Under the pieces are notes generated by a model. The model worked only from the letters and a program-made list of their open reading frames with translations, did not search any database and was not told the origin of the DNA. The translations under genes and the position numbers were made by a program. A DNA stretch of 28,244 bases from CADCTB01 sp038214685 (GTDB lineage: Bacteria; Actinomycetota; Acidimicrobiia; Acidimicrobiales; AC-14). The DNA is taken from assembly GCA_038214685.1 (NCBI GenBank), contig JBBQRO010000035.1, forward strand, positions 1 to 28,244, given 5' to 3'. The first letter of the stretch is position 1; every line of letters starts with the position of its first letter. Positions 15,509 through 25,350 of the stretch are shown here, in pieces.

Positions 15509-15591
15509 CGGAGGGAGTGGGATTTGAACCCACGGGACTCTCGTCCAAGGCTTTTCAAGAGCCTCGCATTCGGCCGCTCTGCCATCCCTCC
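15509..15591 (-). tRNA. tRNA-Ser(TGA)
   Basis: The minus strand shows a 7-bp acceptor stem (GGAGGGA with TCCCTCC), a D-arm (GCAGAGCGGCCGAATGC), anticodon stem AGGCT/AGCCT with loop CTTGAAA (anticodon TGA), a long variable arm and T-arm GTGGGTTCAAATCCCAC. The discriminator is G and CCA is not encoded. It is a complete class II serine tRNA. Its 3' side borders the decay zone. Confidence 0.95.
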
Positions 15592-15605
15592 CGGCTGAAC
15601 GGACG

Positions 15606-16532
15606 CTACTTGCCCACCTGTCCCCGCAGGTTGGCGATCCATTCGTCGGCCGCCTTCCATGCCGCCTCGGCGTCGCGGCGCACGGCCGGGCCGTGCTCGC
15701 CGGCGGCGGGATAGGAGCCGAGGAACTTCACGCTGGCCAGCTGCACCCGCAGGTCGCGAAGGCAGTCGGCCACCACCTCATCGTCGAGGTGACCTTCCAG
15801 GTCGACGATGAAGCAGTAGTCGCCCAGGCTGTGCTTGGTCGGCCGCGACTCGAGCTTGGTCAGGTTGATGTTGCGGGCGGTGAACTGGCCGAGGATGGCG
15901 TGCAGGCTGCCGGGCTGGTCGTTGCGCTGGAAGCACACGATGCTGGTCTTGTCGTGGCCGGTGGGCGCAGGAATGCCGGCCCGGGAGACGACCCCGAAGC
16001 GGGTCTGATTGGCGCCCGGGGAGTCCTCGACATCCGCGGCCAGCACCTCCAGCCCGTAGAGCTTGGCTGCGAGGGCGGCACCGAGGGCGGCCGTGCCCTG
16101 CGGCCGGTCCTCGGCGACCTCCTGGACCGCGCCGGCGGTCGAGTTGGACGCCACGATCTCTGCGTCCGGAAGCGATGCGGCGAGGAACTTCCGGCATTGG
16201 GCGGTGGCGACCGGGAAGGAGACCACCCGGCGGACGTCTCCCAACGCCATCCCCGGCGGGGCCAGCAGGTTCTGGTGGACGGTGAGGACGACCTCCCGCT
16301 GGATCAGGAGGTCGTAGTCGAACACCAGCTGGTCGAGCACGAGGAGCACGCTGCCCTCGATTGAGTTCTCCAGGGCAACGAAGCCGAGGTCGACGTCGCC
16401 TCCCACCGTTGCGGCCAGCACCTCGGGCCAGGACCGCAGGGCGACGAGGTCGGCGTCGGCCAGGTCGGGCTGGCTCAGCAACGCCTCCTCGGTGAAGGTG
16501 CCGGGAGGGCCCAGGTAGGCGACGCGGGTCAT
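15606..16532 (-). CDS. pheA: Prephenate dehydratase
   Basis: This 308-residue enzyme converts prephenate to phenylpyruvate in phenylalanine synthesis. The catalytic domain starts TRVAYLGPPGTFTEEAL and contains ALENSIEGSV and the essential TRF motif in NQTRFGVVS. The ACT domain follows, with the phenylalanine-binding motifs PGSLHAIL and KLESRP, so feedback inhibition by phenylalanine is expected. No chorismate mutase domain is fused. The ATG at 16532 was chosen because TATCCT lies six bases upstream on the minus strand and the product begins at the family's usual residue. The gene ends 14 bases from tRNA-Ser(TGA) on the same strand. Confidence 0.95.
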   Translation of the reverse strand: MTRVAYLGPPGTFTEEALLSQPDLADADLVALRSWPEVLAATVGGDVDLGFVALENSIEGSVLLVLDQLVFDYDLLIQREVVLTVHQNLLAPPGMALGDVRRVVSFPVATAQCRKFLAASLPDAEIVASNSTAGAVQEVAEDRPQGTAALGAALAAKLYGLEVLAADVEDSPGANQTRFGVVSRAGIPAPTGHDKTSIVCFQRNDQPGSLHAILGQFTARNINLTKLESRPTKHSLGDYCFIVDLEGHLDDEVVADCLRDLRVQLASVKFLGSYPAAGEHGPAVRRDAEAAWKAADEWIANLRGQVGK

Positions 16533-16553
16533 GGCCGGAGGATACTTACGGGC
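16533..16553. promoter_or_regulatory. Overlapping divergent leaderless promoters of pheA and larB
   Basis: The 21 bases between the two start codons hold AGGATACT (16539-16546). Read on the minus strand, TATCCT (16544-16539) is six bases from the pheA ATG. Read on the plus strand, GATACT (16541-16546) is seven bases from the larB GTG. The two -10 boxes share four bases, so polymerase should serve only one gene at a time. Confidence 0.5.
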
Positions 16554-17300
16554 GTGGACGAGACCGCGGTCCGACGACTGCTCGACGACGTGCGCTCCGG
16601 CGCGCTGTCGGCCGACGACGCGGTCGCCCGGCTGCGCCGCCTCCCCTACGCCGACCTGGGCTTCGCCAAGGTCGACCACCATCGCGTCCTCCGGCAGGGC
16701 CTGCCCGAGGCCGTCTACGCCCCCAGCAAGTCGCCGGAGCAGTGTGCGGCAATCGTGGCCGAGCTGCTGGCCGAGGCGGACGGAGGGCCCGTCCTGCTCA
16801 CCCGGGCCAACGAAACCCAGGCTGCGGCCGCCCTGGCGCTGAACCCGGCGGGCGTCGTGCGCACCGGCTCAACCCTGGCGTGGCGCAGCCGGCTGCCCCG
16901 CCCCGGACGGGTGGTGATCCTCACCGCCGGCACCTCCGACCTCCCGGTGGCCGAGGAGTGCGCCGCCACCCTCAGCGCCCACGGCCTGCGCCCCGTGCTC
17001 GACGCCGACGTCGGCGTGGCCGGCGTCCACCGCCTCCTGGCCACTATCGACGAGCTGGCTGGCGCCGATGCGGTGGTGGTGATTGCCGGCATGGAGGGCG
17101 CCCTGGCCAGCCTGGTGGGCGGGATCACGCCGGCGCCCGTGATCGCCGTCCCCACCAGCACGGGCTACGGGGCAGCGTTCGAGGGGGTCACCGCCCTCCT
17201 GGCCATGCTCTCGTCGTGCGCAGCGGGGCTCTCAGTGGTGGGAATCGACAACGGCTTCGGCGCCGCCTGCGCCGTGCTGCGAATCCTGCCTGCGCCATGA
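16554..17300 (+). CDS. larB: LarB, nickel-pincer nucleotide cofactor carboxylase/hydrolase
   Basis: This 248-residue protein matches LarB, which carboxylates nicotinic acid adenine dinucleotide and cleaves off AMP in the first step of the nickel-pincer cofactor of lactate racemase-type enzymes. The N-terminal helical part reads LPYADLGFAKVDHHRVLRQG. The PurE-like core carries VVILTAGTSDLPVAEE, DADVGVAGVHRLL and VVVIAGMEGALASLVGG. The GTG start follows GATACT at leaderless distance. Its stop overlaps larC as ATGA. No larE or larA appears in the window. Confidence 0.93.
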   Translation: MDETAVRRLLDDVRSGALSADDAVARLRRLPYADLGFAKVDHHRVLRQGLPEAVYAPSKSPEQCAAIVAELLAEADGGPVLLTRANETQAAAALALNPAGVVRTGSTLAWRSRLPRPGRVVILTAGTSDLPVAEECAATLSAHGLRPVLDADVGVAGVHRLLATIDELAGADAVVVIAGMEGALASLVGGITPAPVIAVPTSTGYGAAFEGVTALLAMLSSCAAGLSVVGIDNGFGAACAVLRILPAP

Positions 17301-18487
17301 CAACGTGCGCGTGGTTCCACTGCTTCTCCGGGATCGCCGGCGACATGGCCCTCGGCAGCCTGATCGACGCCGGCGCCGACGTGGGCGAGGTCCGGGCGAT
17401 GCTCGACCGTCTCCCCATGGCCGGGTGGTCGATGGAGGTCTCGCCAGTGATGCGCGGTGGGATCGGGGCCACCAAGGTCGACGTCGCGGTGGTCGAAACC
17501 GCTGTGGTGCGCACCTACGCCCACATCACCGGCCTGGTCGACGAGGCCCGACTCCCCGAGCGGGTCCGCGACAGGGCCCAGGCCACCTTCGCCGCCCTGG
17601 CCGTAGCCGAGGGCCACCTCCACCGCCGCCCCGCCGCCCAGGTCCACTTCCACGAGGTGGGAGGGGTCGACGCCGTCATCGACGTGGTCGGCACCTGCGC
17701 AGCGCTGGAGGTGCTCGGAGTCGACACGGTCTGGTCGAGCCCTGTGGCCAACGGTACGGGCATGGTCCGCTCCGCACACGGCATGCTGCCGGTGCCTGCC
17801 CCCGCAGTGGTGGAGCTGCTGCGGGGTGCCCCGACCTACGGGCGCGACGTCCCCTACGAACTGACCACCCCTACCGGCGCTGCGCTCCTGGCCGCCACCG
17901 TCACCGGCTGGGGGCCCATGCCCGCTATGCGGATCGCCACCTCCGGCTTCGGCGCCGGCACCCGCGACCTCGACGGCCTGCCCAACCTGCTGCAGGTCGT
18001 GATCGGCCGATCGATGGCCGAGGTATCCGCCCGACCTGAGCCCGGCCAGCCCGTCGTCCTCCTGGAGGTCAACGTCGACGACGCCACCGGCGAGACACTG
18101 GCCCACGCCGTTGCCGCCCTTCTCGACGCCGGGGCCCACGACGCCTGGGTCACCCCGATCGTCATGAAGAAGGGCCGGCCGGCCCACACCGTGAGCGTGT
18201 TGGCGGACCCGGCCCTGGCCGACCAGGTTGCCGGGGTCCTCGTAGCCGAGACCGGTTCCCTCGGTGTCCGGGGCGAGACCCTGCAGCGGTGGCCGGCGGC
18301 CCGCGTCGAGGAGCAGGTCGAGGTCGGTGGCGTGCCCGTGCGGGTCAAGGTGGGCGCCGGACGGGTCAAGGTGGAGCACGACGACGCAGCGCGCGCCGCT
18401 CGCCGCACCGGCCTGCCCCTGCGCGAGGTCGTGTCGCGGGCCGAGGAGGCGTGGCGCCGGCGGGTCTCCGACGACGAGCCCGCTTGA
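17297..18487 (+). CDS. larC: LarC, nickel insertion protein for the pincer cofactor
   Basis: This 396-residue protein begins WFHCFSGIAGDMALGSLIDA, the hallmark of LarC, a CTP-dependent cyclometallase that inserts nickel into the pincer nucleotide. VHFHEVGGVDAVIDVVG, ELTTPTGAALLA and EVNVDDATGE are further family blocks. It reads through as a single frame, without the programmed larC1/larC2 frameshift known in lactobacilli. Translation is coupled to larB by a four-base overlap. It ends ten bases from the convergent Rieske gene. Confidence 0.93.
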   Translation: MTTCAWFHCFSGIAGDMALGSLIDAGADVGEVRAMLDRLPMAGWSMEVSPVMRGGIGATKVDVAVVETAVVRTYAHITGLVDEARLPERVRDRAQATFAALAVAEGHLHRRPAAQVHFHEVGGVDAVIDVVGTCAALEVLGVDTVWSSPVANGTGMVRSAHGMLPVPAPAVVELLRGAPTYGRDVPYELTTPTGAALLAATVTGWGPMPAMRIATSGFGAGTRDLDGLPNLLQVVIGRSMAEVSARPEPGQPVVLLEVNVDDATGETLAHAVAALLDAGAHDAWVTPIVMKKGRPAHTVSVLADPALADQVAGVLVAETGSLGVRGETLQRWPAARVEEQVEVGGVPVRVKVGAGRVKVEHDDAARAARRTGLPLREVVSRAEEAWRRRVSDDEPA

Positions 18488-18497
18488 ACTGGTGGGG

Positions 18498-20219
18498 TCA
18501 GCTCTCCTCGAACAGGTCGTCGCCCCTGCGGAGGCGGGCGGCGGTGCGGACGACGTGGGGGAGCTCGCGACGGGTCGGCGTGTGGGCGGCCAGGAAGCGG
18601 GCGGCGCCGACCAGGAGAAGTGCTCCCTCCTCCGATCCGTCCGGCCAGGCCGCGTGCTGGCGGACGGCGGCCTCGACGATCTGGAACCAGTGGAAGCCGG
18701 CGTCCTCGGCCAGCAGAGCGTGCCCGAGGACAGCCACCAGCCGGCGGGGGTCCCCGCCGCCCTTCAACCAGCCGTAGGCGATTGCGCCGGCCCGGTCGAC
18801 ACCGCCCTGCGCGTCCCAGCACTCCTGGAGCTCGGCCAGGTCGGCGCCGTCCGTCGCCGGCAGGCGGGCGGCGGGCACGTTCAGGAACCGGTCGAGATAG
18901 ACGCGTAGCGCCCCGTGCACGACGCCGCGCACCAGCTCGTCGGACGGGTGTCGGATCAGGCACTGGTGGAGGGCGTTGGCGTAGGTGAAGCCGTGGTGGA
19001 CAGCGTCCCAGTCGCCGAAGTCGTTCTGGACGTGGAATCGGGTGATGCGCAGGCCGGCCGCCAGGGCGACGGACCGGCCCAGCTGCTCATGCGTGGCCCC
19101 GGCTCGGATGGCGTCGCAGAGCGACTCGATGACTGCGTGGGGGTCGTCGTCGAGCATCCGCCAGCCCAGCCCGATGACGTCGTCGAACTCGCCGAGGTGT
19201 GACCGGCCCTCGGCAAGCAGGCCGGGCAGGCGCTCTTCGGTCGACCGGACGAGGGCGGCCAGGTCGTGGGGATGGCGCCAGCGGCTGCCCTCCTCGGATC
19301 GGGACGCGCCGGCGGTCTGCCCGGTGAGCGTGGGCAGAACGGCGGCGGCCGACTCCCAGCCGAGGTGCTCCACTGCCTCGAACGCCTTGTTCGTGAAGTC
19401 GAGCGTGTGGCCGACGTCGATGAAGACGTGGTCGGTGGCGGCGGCCGTCATCATGTTCGAGACGGCGGCCGCATCGGCGCCGGCGGCGAGGGCGGTGGCA
19501 AGGGTGCGCTCGGCGGCGTCGCCCGAACGGGTTTCGATGAACCGCCGGTACCAGTCGGTGAGCCGCTCGGTGGGCACCGGGGCCACGGACCCGTCACCGA
19601 GCGGCGACAGCGGGAAGCGGGGCGGGCGGTTGGCCGTGTCCCGGGCGACGAAGGCCAGGCCGTGCACCAGCGCCAGGGCGTGGTCGGCGGGGTCGAGCCA
19701 CGGCAGGAGGTTGGACATGGCCACAAGGACCGTCAGCCCCGAACCCCAGCCCTGGGCCCGGTTGGCCGTGCCGAACTCCACGCCGACCCGGACGATGTCG
19801 GCCGCCGGCACGCCGGCCTCCAGCAGGCCGAGCACGGCTTTGGCCGTCACCAGGGTGAGGCCCTCCTCGAGCCCTTCGCCGAGCCGCCGGCGCAGGCGGT
19901 CGACGCTGCTGTTGGGTGCGGTGACCACCAGATAGACGTCGTCTCCCTCCACCTCCACCGGGAACGCCCGGGCGTCGTCGGCGAAGGGGTCGAGCGTGCC
20001 GCCCGAGGCGAGGTCGAACCGGGCGTGATGCCAATGGCAGGTGACTAGACCGGCCTCGAGCGATCCCCGGTGCAGGGGGAAGCCCATGTGGGGGCACCGG
20101 TCGTCGAGGGCGTAGGCCCTGCCCTCGTGCCAGAACACGCACACCCCGTGACCGCCGGCCTTCGTGAGCAGCCGGCCCTCGGTCTGTACGGCTTCGAGCG
20201 ATCCCACGCGTACACGCAT
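18498..20219 (-). CDS. Rieske [2Fe-2S] protein with large helical C-terminal domain
   Basis: Residues 1-95 are a Rieske ferredoxin domain. CPHMGFPLHRG (Cys42, His44) and CHWHHARFD (Cys61, His64) ligate the 2Fe-2S cluster. The remaining 475 residues are alanine-rich and helical with many His residues (HWFQIVEAAVR, FHVQNDFGDWDAVHHGF), and I cannot assign them to a catalytic family. There is no ring-hydroxylase mononuclear-iron motif that I can identify with confidence, so an electron-transfer partner of an unknown oxygenase or a novel oxidoreductase are both possible. The ATG has TAGCAT seven bases upstream. The gene diverges from mscL. Confidence 0.8.
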   Translation of the reverse strand: MRVRVGSLEAVQTEGRLLTKAGGHGVCVFWHEGRAYALDDRCPHMGFPLHRGSLEAGLVTCHWHHARFDLASGGTLDPFADDARAFPVEVEGDDVYLVVTAPNSSVDRLRRRLGEGLEEGLTLVTAKAVLGLLEAGVPAADIVRVGVEFGTANRAQGWGSGLTVLVAMSNLLPWLDPADHALALVHGLAFVARDTANRPPRFPLSPLGDGSVAPVPTERLTDWYRRFIETRSGDAAERTLATALAAGADAAAVSNMMTAAATDHVFIDVGHTLDFTNKAFEAVEHLGWESAAAVLPTLTGQTAGASRSEEGSRWRHPHDLAALVRSTEERLPGLLAEGRSHLGEFDDVIGLGWRMLDDDPHAVIESLCDAIRAGATHEQLGRSVALAAGLRITRFHVQNDFGDWDAVHHGFTYANALHQCLIRHPSDELVRGVVHGALRVYLDRFLNVPAARLPATDGADLAELQECWDAQGGVDRAGAIAYGWLKGGGDPRRLVAVLGHALLAEDAGFHWFQIVEAAVRQHAAWPDGSEEGALLLVGAARFLAAHTPTRRELPHVVRTAARLRRGDDLFEES

Positions 20220-20232
20220 GGGACAGATGCTA
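20220..20232 (-). promoter_or_regulatory. Leaderless -10 box for the Rieske gene
   Basis: On the minus strand TAGCAT (20232-20227) ends seven bases before the ATG at 20219. The box lies in the 25-base gap between the Rieske and mscL start codons. Confidence 0.5.
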
Positions 20233-20244
20233 CGGAGGTGTCAC

Positions 20245-20658
20245 ATGCTCAAGGACTTCAAAGCCTTCATTCTCCGAGGCAACGTGATGGACCTGGCCAT
20301 CGCGGTCGTGATCGGGACGGCCTTCGCCGCACTCGTCGAAGCCGTGGTCAAGGGCCTTCTCACGCCGCTACTGGCCATCCCAGGGACAAGAGACTTTGGC
20401 GCCCTGGAGTTCACCATCAGCGACAGCAGGTTCTCCTACGGCGCCGTGCTCAACGAGCTGATTACGTTCCTATCGATTGCAGCTGTGGTGTTTTTCCTCG
20501 TGGTCAAGCCCTTGAACGCCCTCATGGCGCTGCGCAAGACGGAGCCCGACGTGGAATCGGTCACCAAGGAGTGCGACTTCTGCCTGAGCAGCGTGCCGGC
20601 GCGGGCAATCGTGTGCGCCTTCTGCACCCGGGACATCGACCGGCCTGCAGTGTCGTAG
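20245..20658 (+). CDS. mscL: MscL mechanosensitive channel with C-terminal zinc ribbon
   Basis: This 137-residue MscL opens in the inner membrane under hypo-osmotic stress. KDFKAFILRGNVMDLAIAVVIG is the N-terminal helix and TM1 start, and ITFLSIAAVVFFLVVKPLN is TM2. Unlike E. coli MscL, the cytoplasmic tail ends in a zinc-ribbon-like Cys quartet (Cys110, 113, 124, 127; KECDFC and VCAFC). GGAGGT five bases before the ATG at 20245 fixes the start. It is one of the few genes here with a leadered, ribosome-site start. Its TAG stop overlaps the -10 box of the next gene. Confidence 0.95.
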   Translation: MLKDFKAFILRGNVMDLAIAVVIGTAFAALVEAVVKGLLTPLLAIPGTRDFGALEFTISDSRFSYGAVLNELITFLSIAAVVFFLVVKPLNALMALRKTEPDVESVTKECDFCLSSVPARAIVCAFCTRDIDRPAVS

Positions 20659-20717
20659 AATGATGGAGGCCGCGGTCGGGATGTCCGGACTGGTTCGACG
20701 AAAGGCCATCCCCCACC
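20656..20717 (+). promoter_or_regulatory. Promoter and 5' leader of the ABC-F gene
   Basis: TAGAAT (20656-20661), overlapping the mscL stop, is a good -10 box, although no clear -35 is seen. Transcription from about 20668 would give a leader of about 50 bases with no Shine-Dalgarno before ATG 20718. GGGATG (20678-20683) can pair with CATCCC (20707-20712) and GTCCGGAC (20683-20690) is a palindrome, so the leader may fold next to the start codon. Confidence 0.4.
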
Positions 20718-22370
<1,653 letters not shown>

Positions 22371-22461
22371 GTCCGGGGGGTGACGATGCCCCTGTCGGCT
22401 GGACTGCCGGCGGCCACGGGCACGCCGGCGGTGGAGCTCACAGGCGGCACTCAGCTCGACG

Positions 22462-23523
22462 GTGTTGGGTACGGGTGTGGACACGCTGACTGCGCCGACG
22501 CCCGCTCGGGTGTCGACGCGCCTCGTCGGCCTTGACGCCGCCCGGGCCCTGGCGTTCGGCGGCATGCTGCTGGCCCACTTCGCCGCCTCTCGCCGGTCAT
22601 CCGACCCGGGCTGGCTCACGGCCGTGGACAACGCCGCCGACGGGCGGGCTGCGCCCCTGTTCTGCGTGCTGCTGGGTGTCGGTGCCGGCCTGCTCGCCGG
22701 ACGGGGAACCTCCGACGGAACGTTCCTGCGTCGGGGGCTGGTGCTGTTCGTCCTCGGGCTGGCCATCTGGCCGCTGATCGACGATGTCTATCTGATCCTG
22801 CCGCACTACGGGATCCTGCTGGGCCTGTTCCCGCTGGTGCGCAGGCTGCCGACGCGATGGTTGCTACCGCTCGCCGGCGTGGCGTTCCTCGTCCCGTCGC
22901 TCATTGTGGCGGTGGCAGGCGACGCCGGCCTGCGTTCCGCCGGGCAGCCGTCGACCTATGGGGCGCTCCTCGATGCCATCGGACTGCTCGGCCAGCTCCT
23001 GTGGACCGGCGGCTACCCCGTCGTCGGGTGGGCCGGTTTCGTCCTGGTCGGTGCGTGGATCGTCCGCCTACCCCTCGGTGAGGCCCGGACCCAGTGGTGG
23101 CTGCTCGGCGGATCGACGATGGTGGCGGCCAGCCAGCCGCTGGTCGCCTTCGCCTACCAGGCCGGCGACGGTATTCCGTTCCTCGATGGCCGGGCTCACA
23201 GCAATCAGACGGCCTGGTACGTACTGGCGACCGCCACCGCGCTGATGGTGGTGGCCGCATCCCTGATCGTCGCCCGCCGGGCCGACGGAGCCGTGCGCCC
23301 GCTCGTTCCCCTGGGCCAGATGGCCCTGACCGCCTACCTGGTCCACCTTCTGCTCGGCGAGGCCATCGTCTTTCCCTGGCTCGGCGCCGGCGCCCCGACG
23401 CTGGTCGTCCAGGTTGGGGTGGCCGCCGGCGTCTTCACCGTCCTCGCGGTGGCGGCGGGCACCTGGCTGGCCCGACACCGTCGAGGCCCGCTGGAGGCCG
23501 CGGTCCGGGCCCTGGCTGGTTAG
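22462..23523 (+). CDS. DUF418/YeiB-like polytopic membrane protein
   Basis: About ten hydrophobic segments span this 353-residue protein. It opens with RLVGLDAARALAFGGMLLAHF and has DGRAAPLFCVLLGVGAGLL and RRGLVLFVLGLAIWPL, then LVPLGQMALTAYLVHLLLG near the end. These match the DUF418/YeiB and heparan-N-acetyltransferase-like superfamily, whose bacterial members are membrane acyl- or glycan-modification proteins of mostly unknown substrate. The listed start is GTG 22462; a second in-frame GTG at 22477 is equally possible. No ribosome site favours either. Confidence 0.75.
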   Translation: MLGTGVDTLTAPTPARVSTRLVGLDAARALAFGGMLLAHFAASRRSSDPGWLTAVDNAADGRAAPLFCVLLGVGAGLLAGRGTSDGTFLRRGLVLFVLGLAIWPLIDDVYLILPHYGILLGLFPLVRRLPTRWLLPLAGVAFLVPSLIVAVAGDAGLRSAGQPSTYGALLDAIGLLGQLLWTGGYPVVGWAGFVLVGAWIVRLPLGEARTQWWLLGGSTMVAASQPLVAFAYQAGDGIPFLDGRAHSNQTAWYVLATATALMVVAASLIVARRADGAVRPLVPLGQMALTAYLVHLLLGEAIVFPWLGAGAPTLVVQVGVAAGVFTVLAVAAGTWLARHRRGPLEAAVRALAG

Positions 23524-23531
23524 GGGACCTG

Positions 23532-23559
23532 TTGCCGGTGGGGCTCATGTTGGTAGAGT
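23532..23559 (+). promoter_or_regulatory. Sigma-70-like promoter of the M23 peptidase gene
   Basis: TTGCCG (23532-23537) and TAGAGT (23554-23559) are spaced 16 bases apart, a plausible -35/-10 pair. The expected transcript has a leader of about 30 bases before the ATG at 23596. Confidence 0.45.
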
Positions 23560-23595
23560 GACTGCGGCGAAGGGGGAGAACAGGAACGAGCGCAG

Positions 23596-24381
23596 ATGCA
23601 TGTCCGGGCCTTCGTCGCCACTGCCACCCTTGCCGTCGCCGCCGCGGTCGTGCCCCTCTGGTGGCCCGCCATCGTCTCCGCCGACTCCTATACTGTCCAG
23701 CCGGGCGATGCCCTGGGGGTGATCGCGTCTCGGGCGGGCATGTCCGCCTCCCGGCTCGCCGCCATCAACGGGATCGCCGATCCCAACACGATCTACGCCG
23801 GACAGGTGCTCACCACGTCCGAGCCGGCCAAGTACGTCGTGCGCGGCGGTGACGTTCTGGGGGGAATCGCCGCCCGCAACGGCCTCTCCACCGCCTACCT
23901 GGCCGCCCTGAACGGGATCAGCGACCCGAACGCCATCTACGAGGGCCAGACCATCGTCACCTCCGGGGCCCTGCCCGTCGCCAAGGCGGTGACGATGGAC
24001 ATCGAGTGCCCGGTGTCCGGCGACGTGAGCTTCGTCAACGACTTCGGCTACGTGAGCCCCGCAGGGAACCGCCACAACGGCATCGACCTCTTCGCCGACC
24101 GGGGGACACCGGTCGTCGCCCCGGTGTCCGGTCTCATGTCGCGGTACCCGAACCCCAGCGGCGGCAAGGCGTTCGAGTTCCACGGCGACGACGGAATCCG
24201 CTACTACGGCGCCCACCTCGACCGCTACGGGGACGACGGGTACGTGAGGGCAGGGGCGGTGATCGGCTACGTCGGCAACACCGGCGACGCGGTCACCACC
24301 TCACCGCACCTCCACTTCGAGATGCATCCGGGAAGCGGACTGTCGATGAGCCCCTACCCCTCGCTGTACCGGGCCTGCTGA
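23596..24381 (+). CDS. Secreted LysM-M23 peptidoglycan endopeptidase
   Basis: The 261-residue protein has a signal peptide (VRAFVATATLAVAAAVVPLW, cleaved near SADS). Two LysM domains follow at about 31-75 (YTVQPGDALGVIASRAG) and 79-123 (YVVRGGDVLGGIAARNG), which bind peptidoglycan and are near-duplicates of each other. The C-terminal M23 zinc metallopeptidase domain has the ligands in HNGIDLFADRG and HLHFEM. It should cleave cross-link peptides in the cell wall during growth or division. It is intact and separately promoted. Confidence 0.93.
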   Translation: MHVRAFVATATLAVAAAVVPLWWPAIVSADSYTVQPGDALGVIASRAGMSASRLAAINGIADPNTIYAGQVLTTSEPAKYVVRGGDVLGGIAARNGLSTAYLAALNGISDPNAIYEGQTIVTSGALPVAKAVTMDIECPVSGDVSFVNDFGYVSPAGNRHNGIDLFADRGTPVVAPVSGLMSRYPNPSGGKAFEFHGDDGIRYYGAHLDRYGDDGYVRAGAVIGYVGNTGDAVTTSPHLHFEMHPGSGLSMSPYPSLYRAC

Positions 24382-24431
24382 GCTGTCAGCCGGCGGTTCC
24401 CCGACCGGCAGATTCGGGTTTAGATGGGCGC

Positions 24432-25322
24432 ATGCTCGAGCTCATCGGACTCACCAAGCGCTACGGCGACGTCGTCGCCCTCGACGGACTGTCCATGATG
24501 GTCGGCCCGGGCCGCATCCACGGCTTCGTGGGCCGCAACGGCGCCGGCAAGACCACGACCATGCGGATCACCCTGGGCCTGGCGTCGGCCGACGCCGGCG
24601 AGGTGCGCTGGCAGGGGCGGCCGGTGACCGCCGCCGACCGGCGGGGCTTCGGCTACATGCCCGAGGAGCGGGGGCTGTACCCGAAGATGACGGCGCTGGA
24701 CCAGATCGTCTACTTCGCCCGGCTGTCGGGCATGGGGGGACCCGAGGCGAAGACCGCGGCCGCCGCCATGCTGGAGTCGATCGGCCTGGGTGAGCGCAGC
24801 GGCGAGCCCGTGGAGCAGCTCTCGCTCGGCAACCAGCAGCGGTGCCAGCTGGCGGCCGCCCTGGTCACTTCGCCGGCGCTCCTGGTGCTCGACGAGCCGT
24901 TCAGCGGGCTCGACCCGGTGGGCGTCGACGTGCTGGCCGGCGTGCTGAAAACCCAGGTCGACCAGGGCACGGCGGTGGTCTACTCCAGCCATCAGCTCGA
25001 CCTCGTCGAACGACTGAGCGACGAGATCACCATCATCGACGGGGGCAGAGTGGTGGCCGCGGGGGCGGTGGCCGCCGTCCGCCGGAGCCGGGGCGTCGAC
25101 CGGCTCAAGGTGGCGCTGGAGGGCGGACGGACGGCGTGGGCGGACGACCTCCCCGGGGCCAGGGTCGTGGGCCATGAGGGCGACGAGGTGGTGCTCGAGC
25201 TACTGGACGGCGGCGACGACCAGGAAGTACTCGACGCCGCCCGCCACGCCGGCCGAGTCGTTTCATTCCGGCGCGAAGCGCCGACGCTGACCGAGCTCTT
25301 CCGCGAGGTGGTCTCGTCGTGA
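24432..25322 (+). CDS. ABC transporter ATPase, NatA-like
   Basis: This 296-residue ATPase starts LELIGLTKRYGDVVALDGL. It has Walker A GRNGAGKTTT, signature LSLGNQQR, Walker B LLVLDEPFSGLD and the H-loop in YSSHQLDLVERL. The C-terminal 80 residues (ARVVGHEGDEVVLELLDGG) form the extra domain of NatA/YhaQ-type ATPases. It pairs with the permease gene 46 bases downstream. ATG 24432 is preceded by a weak TTAGAT at leaderless distance. Likely export substrate: sodium, a lipid or a toxic compound; it cannot be decided here. Confidence 0.9.
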   Translation: MLELIGLTKRYGDVVALDGLSMMVGPGRIHGFVGRNGAGKTTTMRITLGLASADAGEVRWQGRPVTAADRRGFGYMPEERGLYPKMTALDQIVYFARLSGMGGPEAKTAAAAMLESIGLGERSGEPVEQLSLGNQQRCQLAAALVTSPALLVLDEPFSGLDPVGVDVLAGVLKTQVDQGTAVVYSSHQLDLVERLSDEITIIDGGRVVAAGAVAAVRRSRGVDRLKVALEGGRTAWADDLPGARVVGHEGDEVVLELLDGGDDQEVLDAARHAGRVVSFRREAPTLTELFREVVSS

Positions 25323-25350
25323 CCGACCCGGGAGGCCGGTCCAGGAACAT

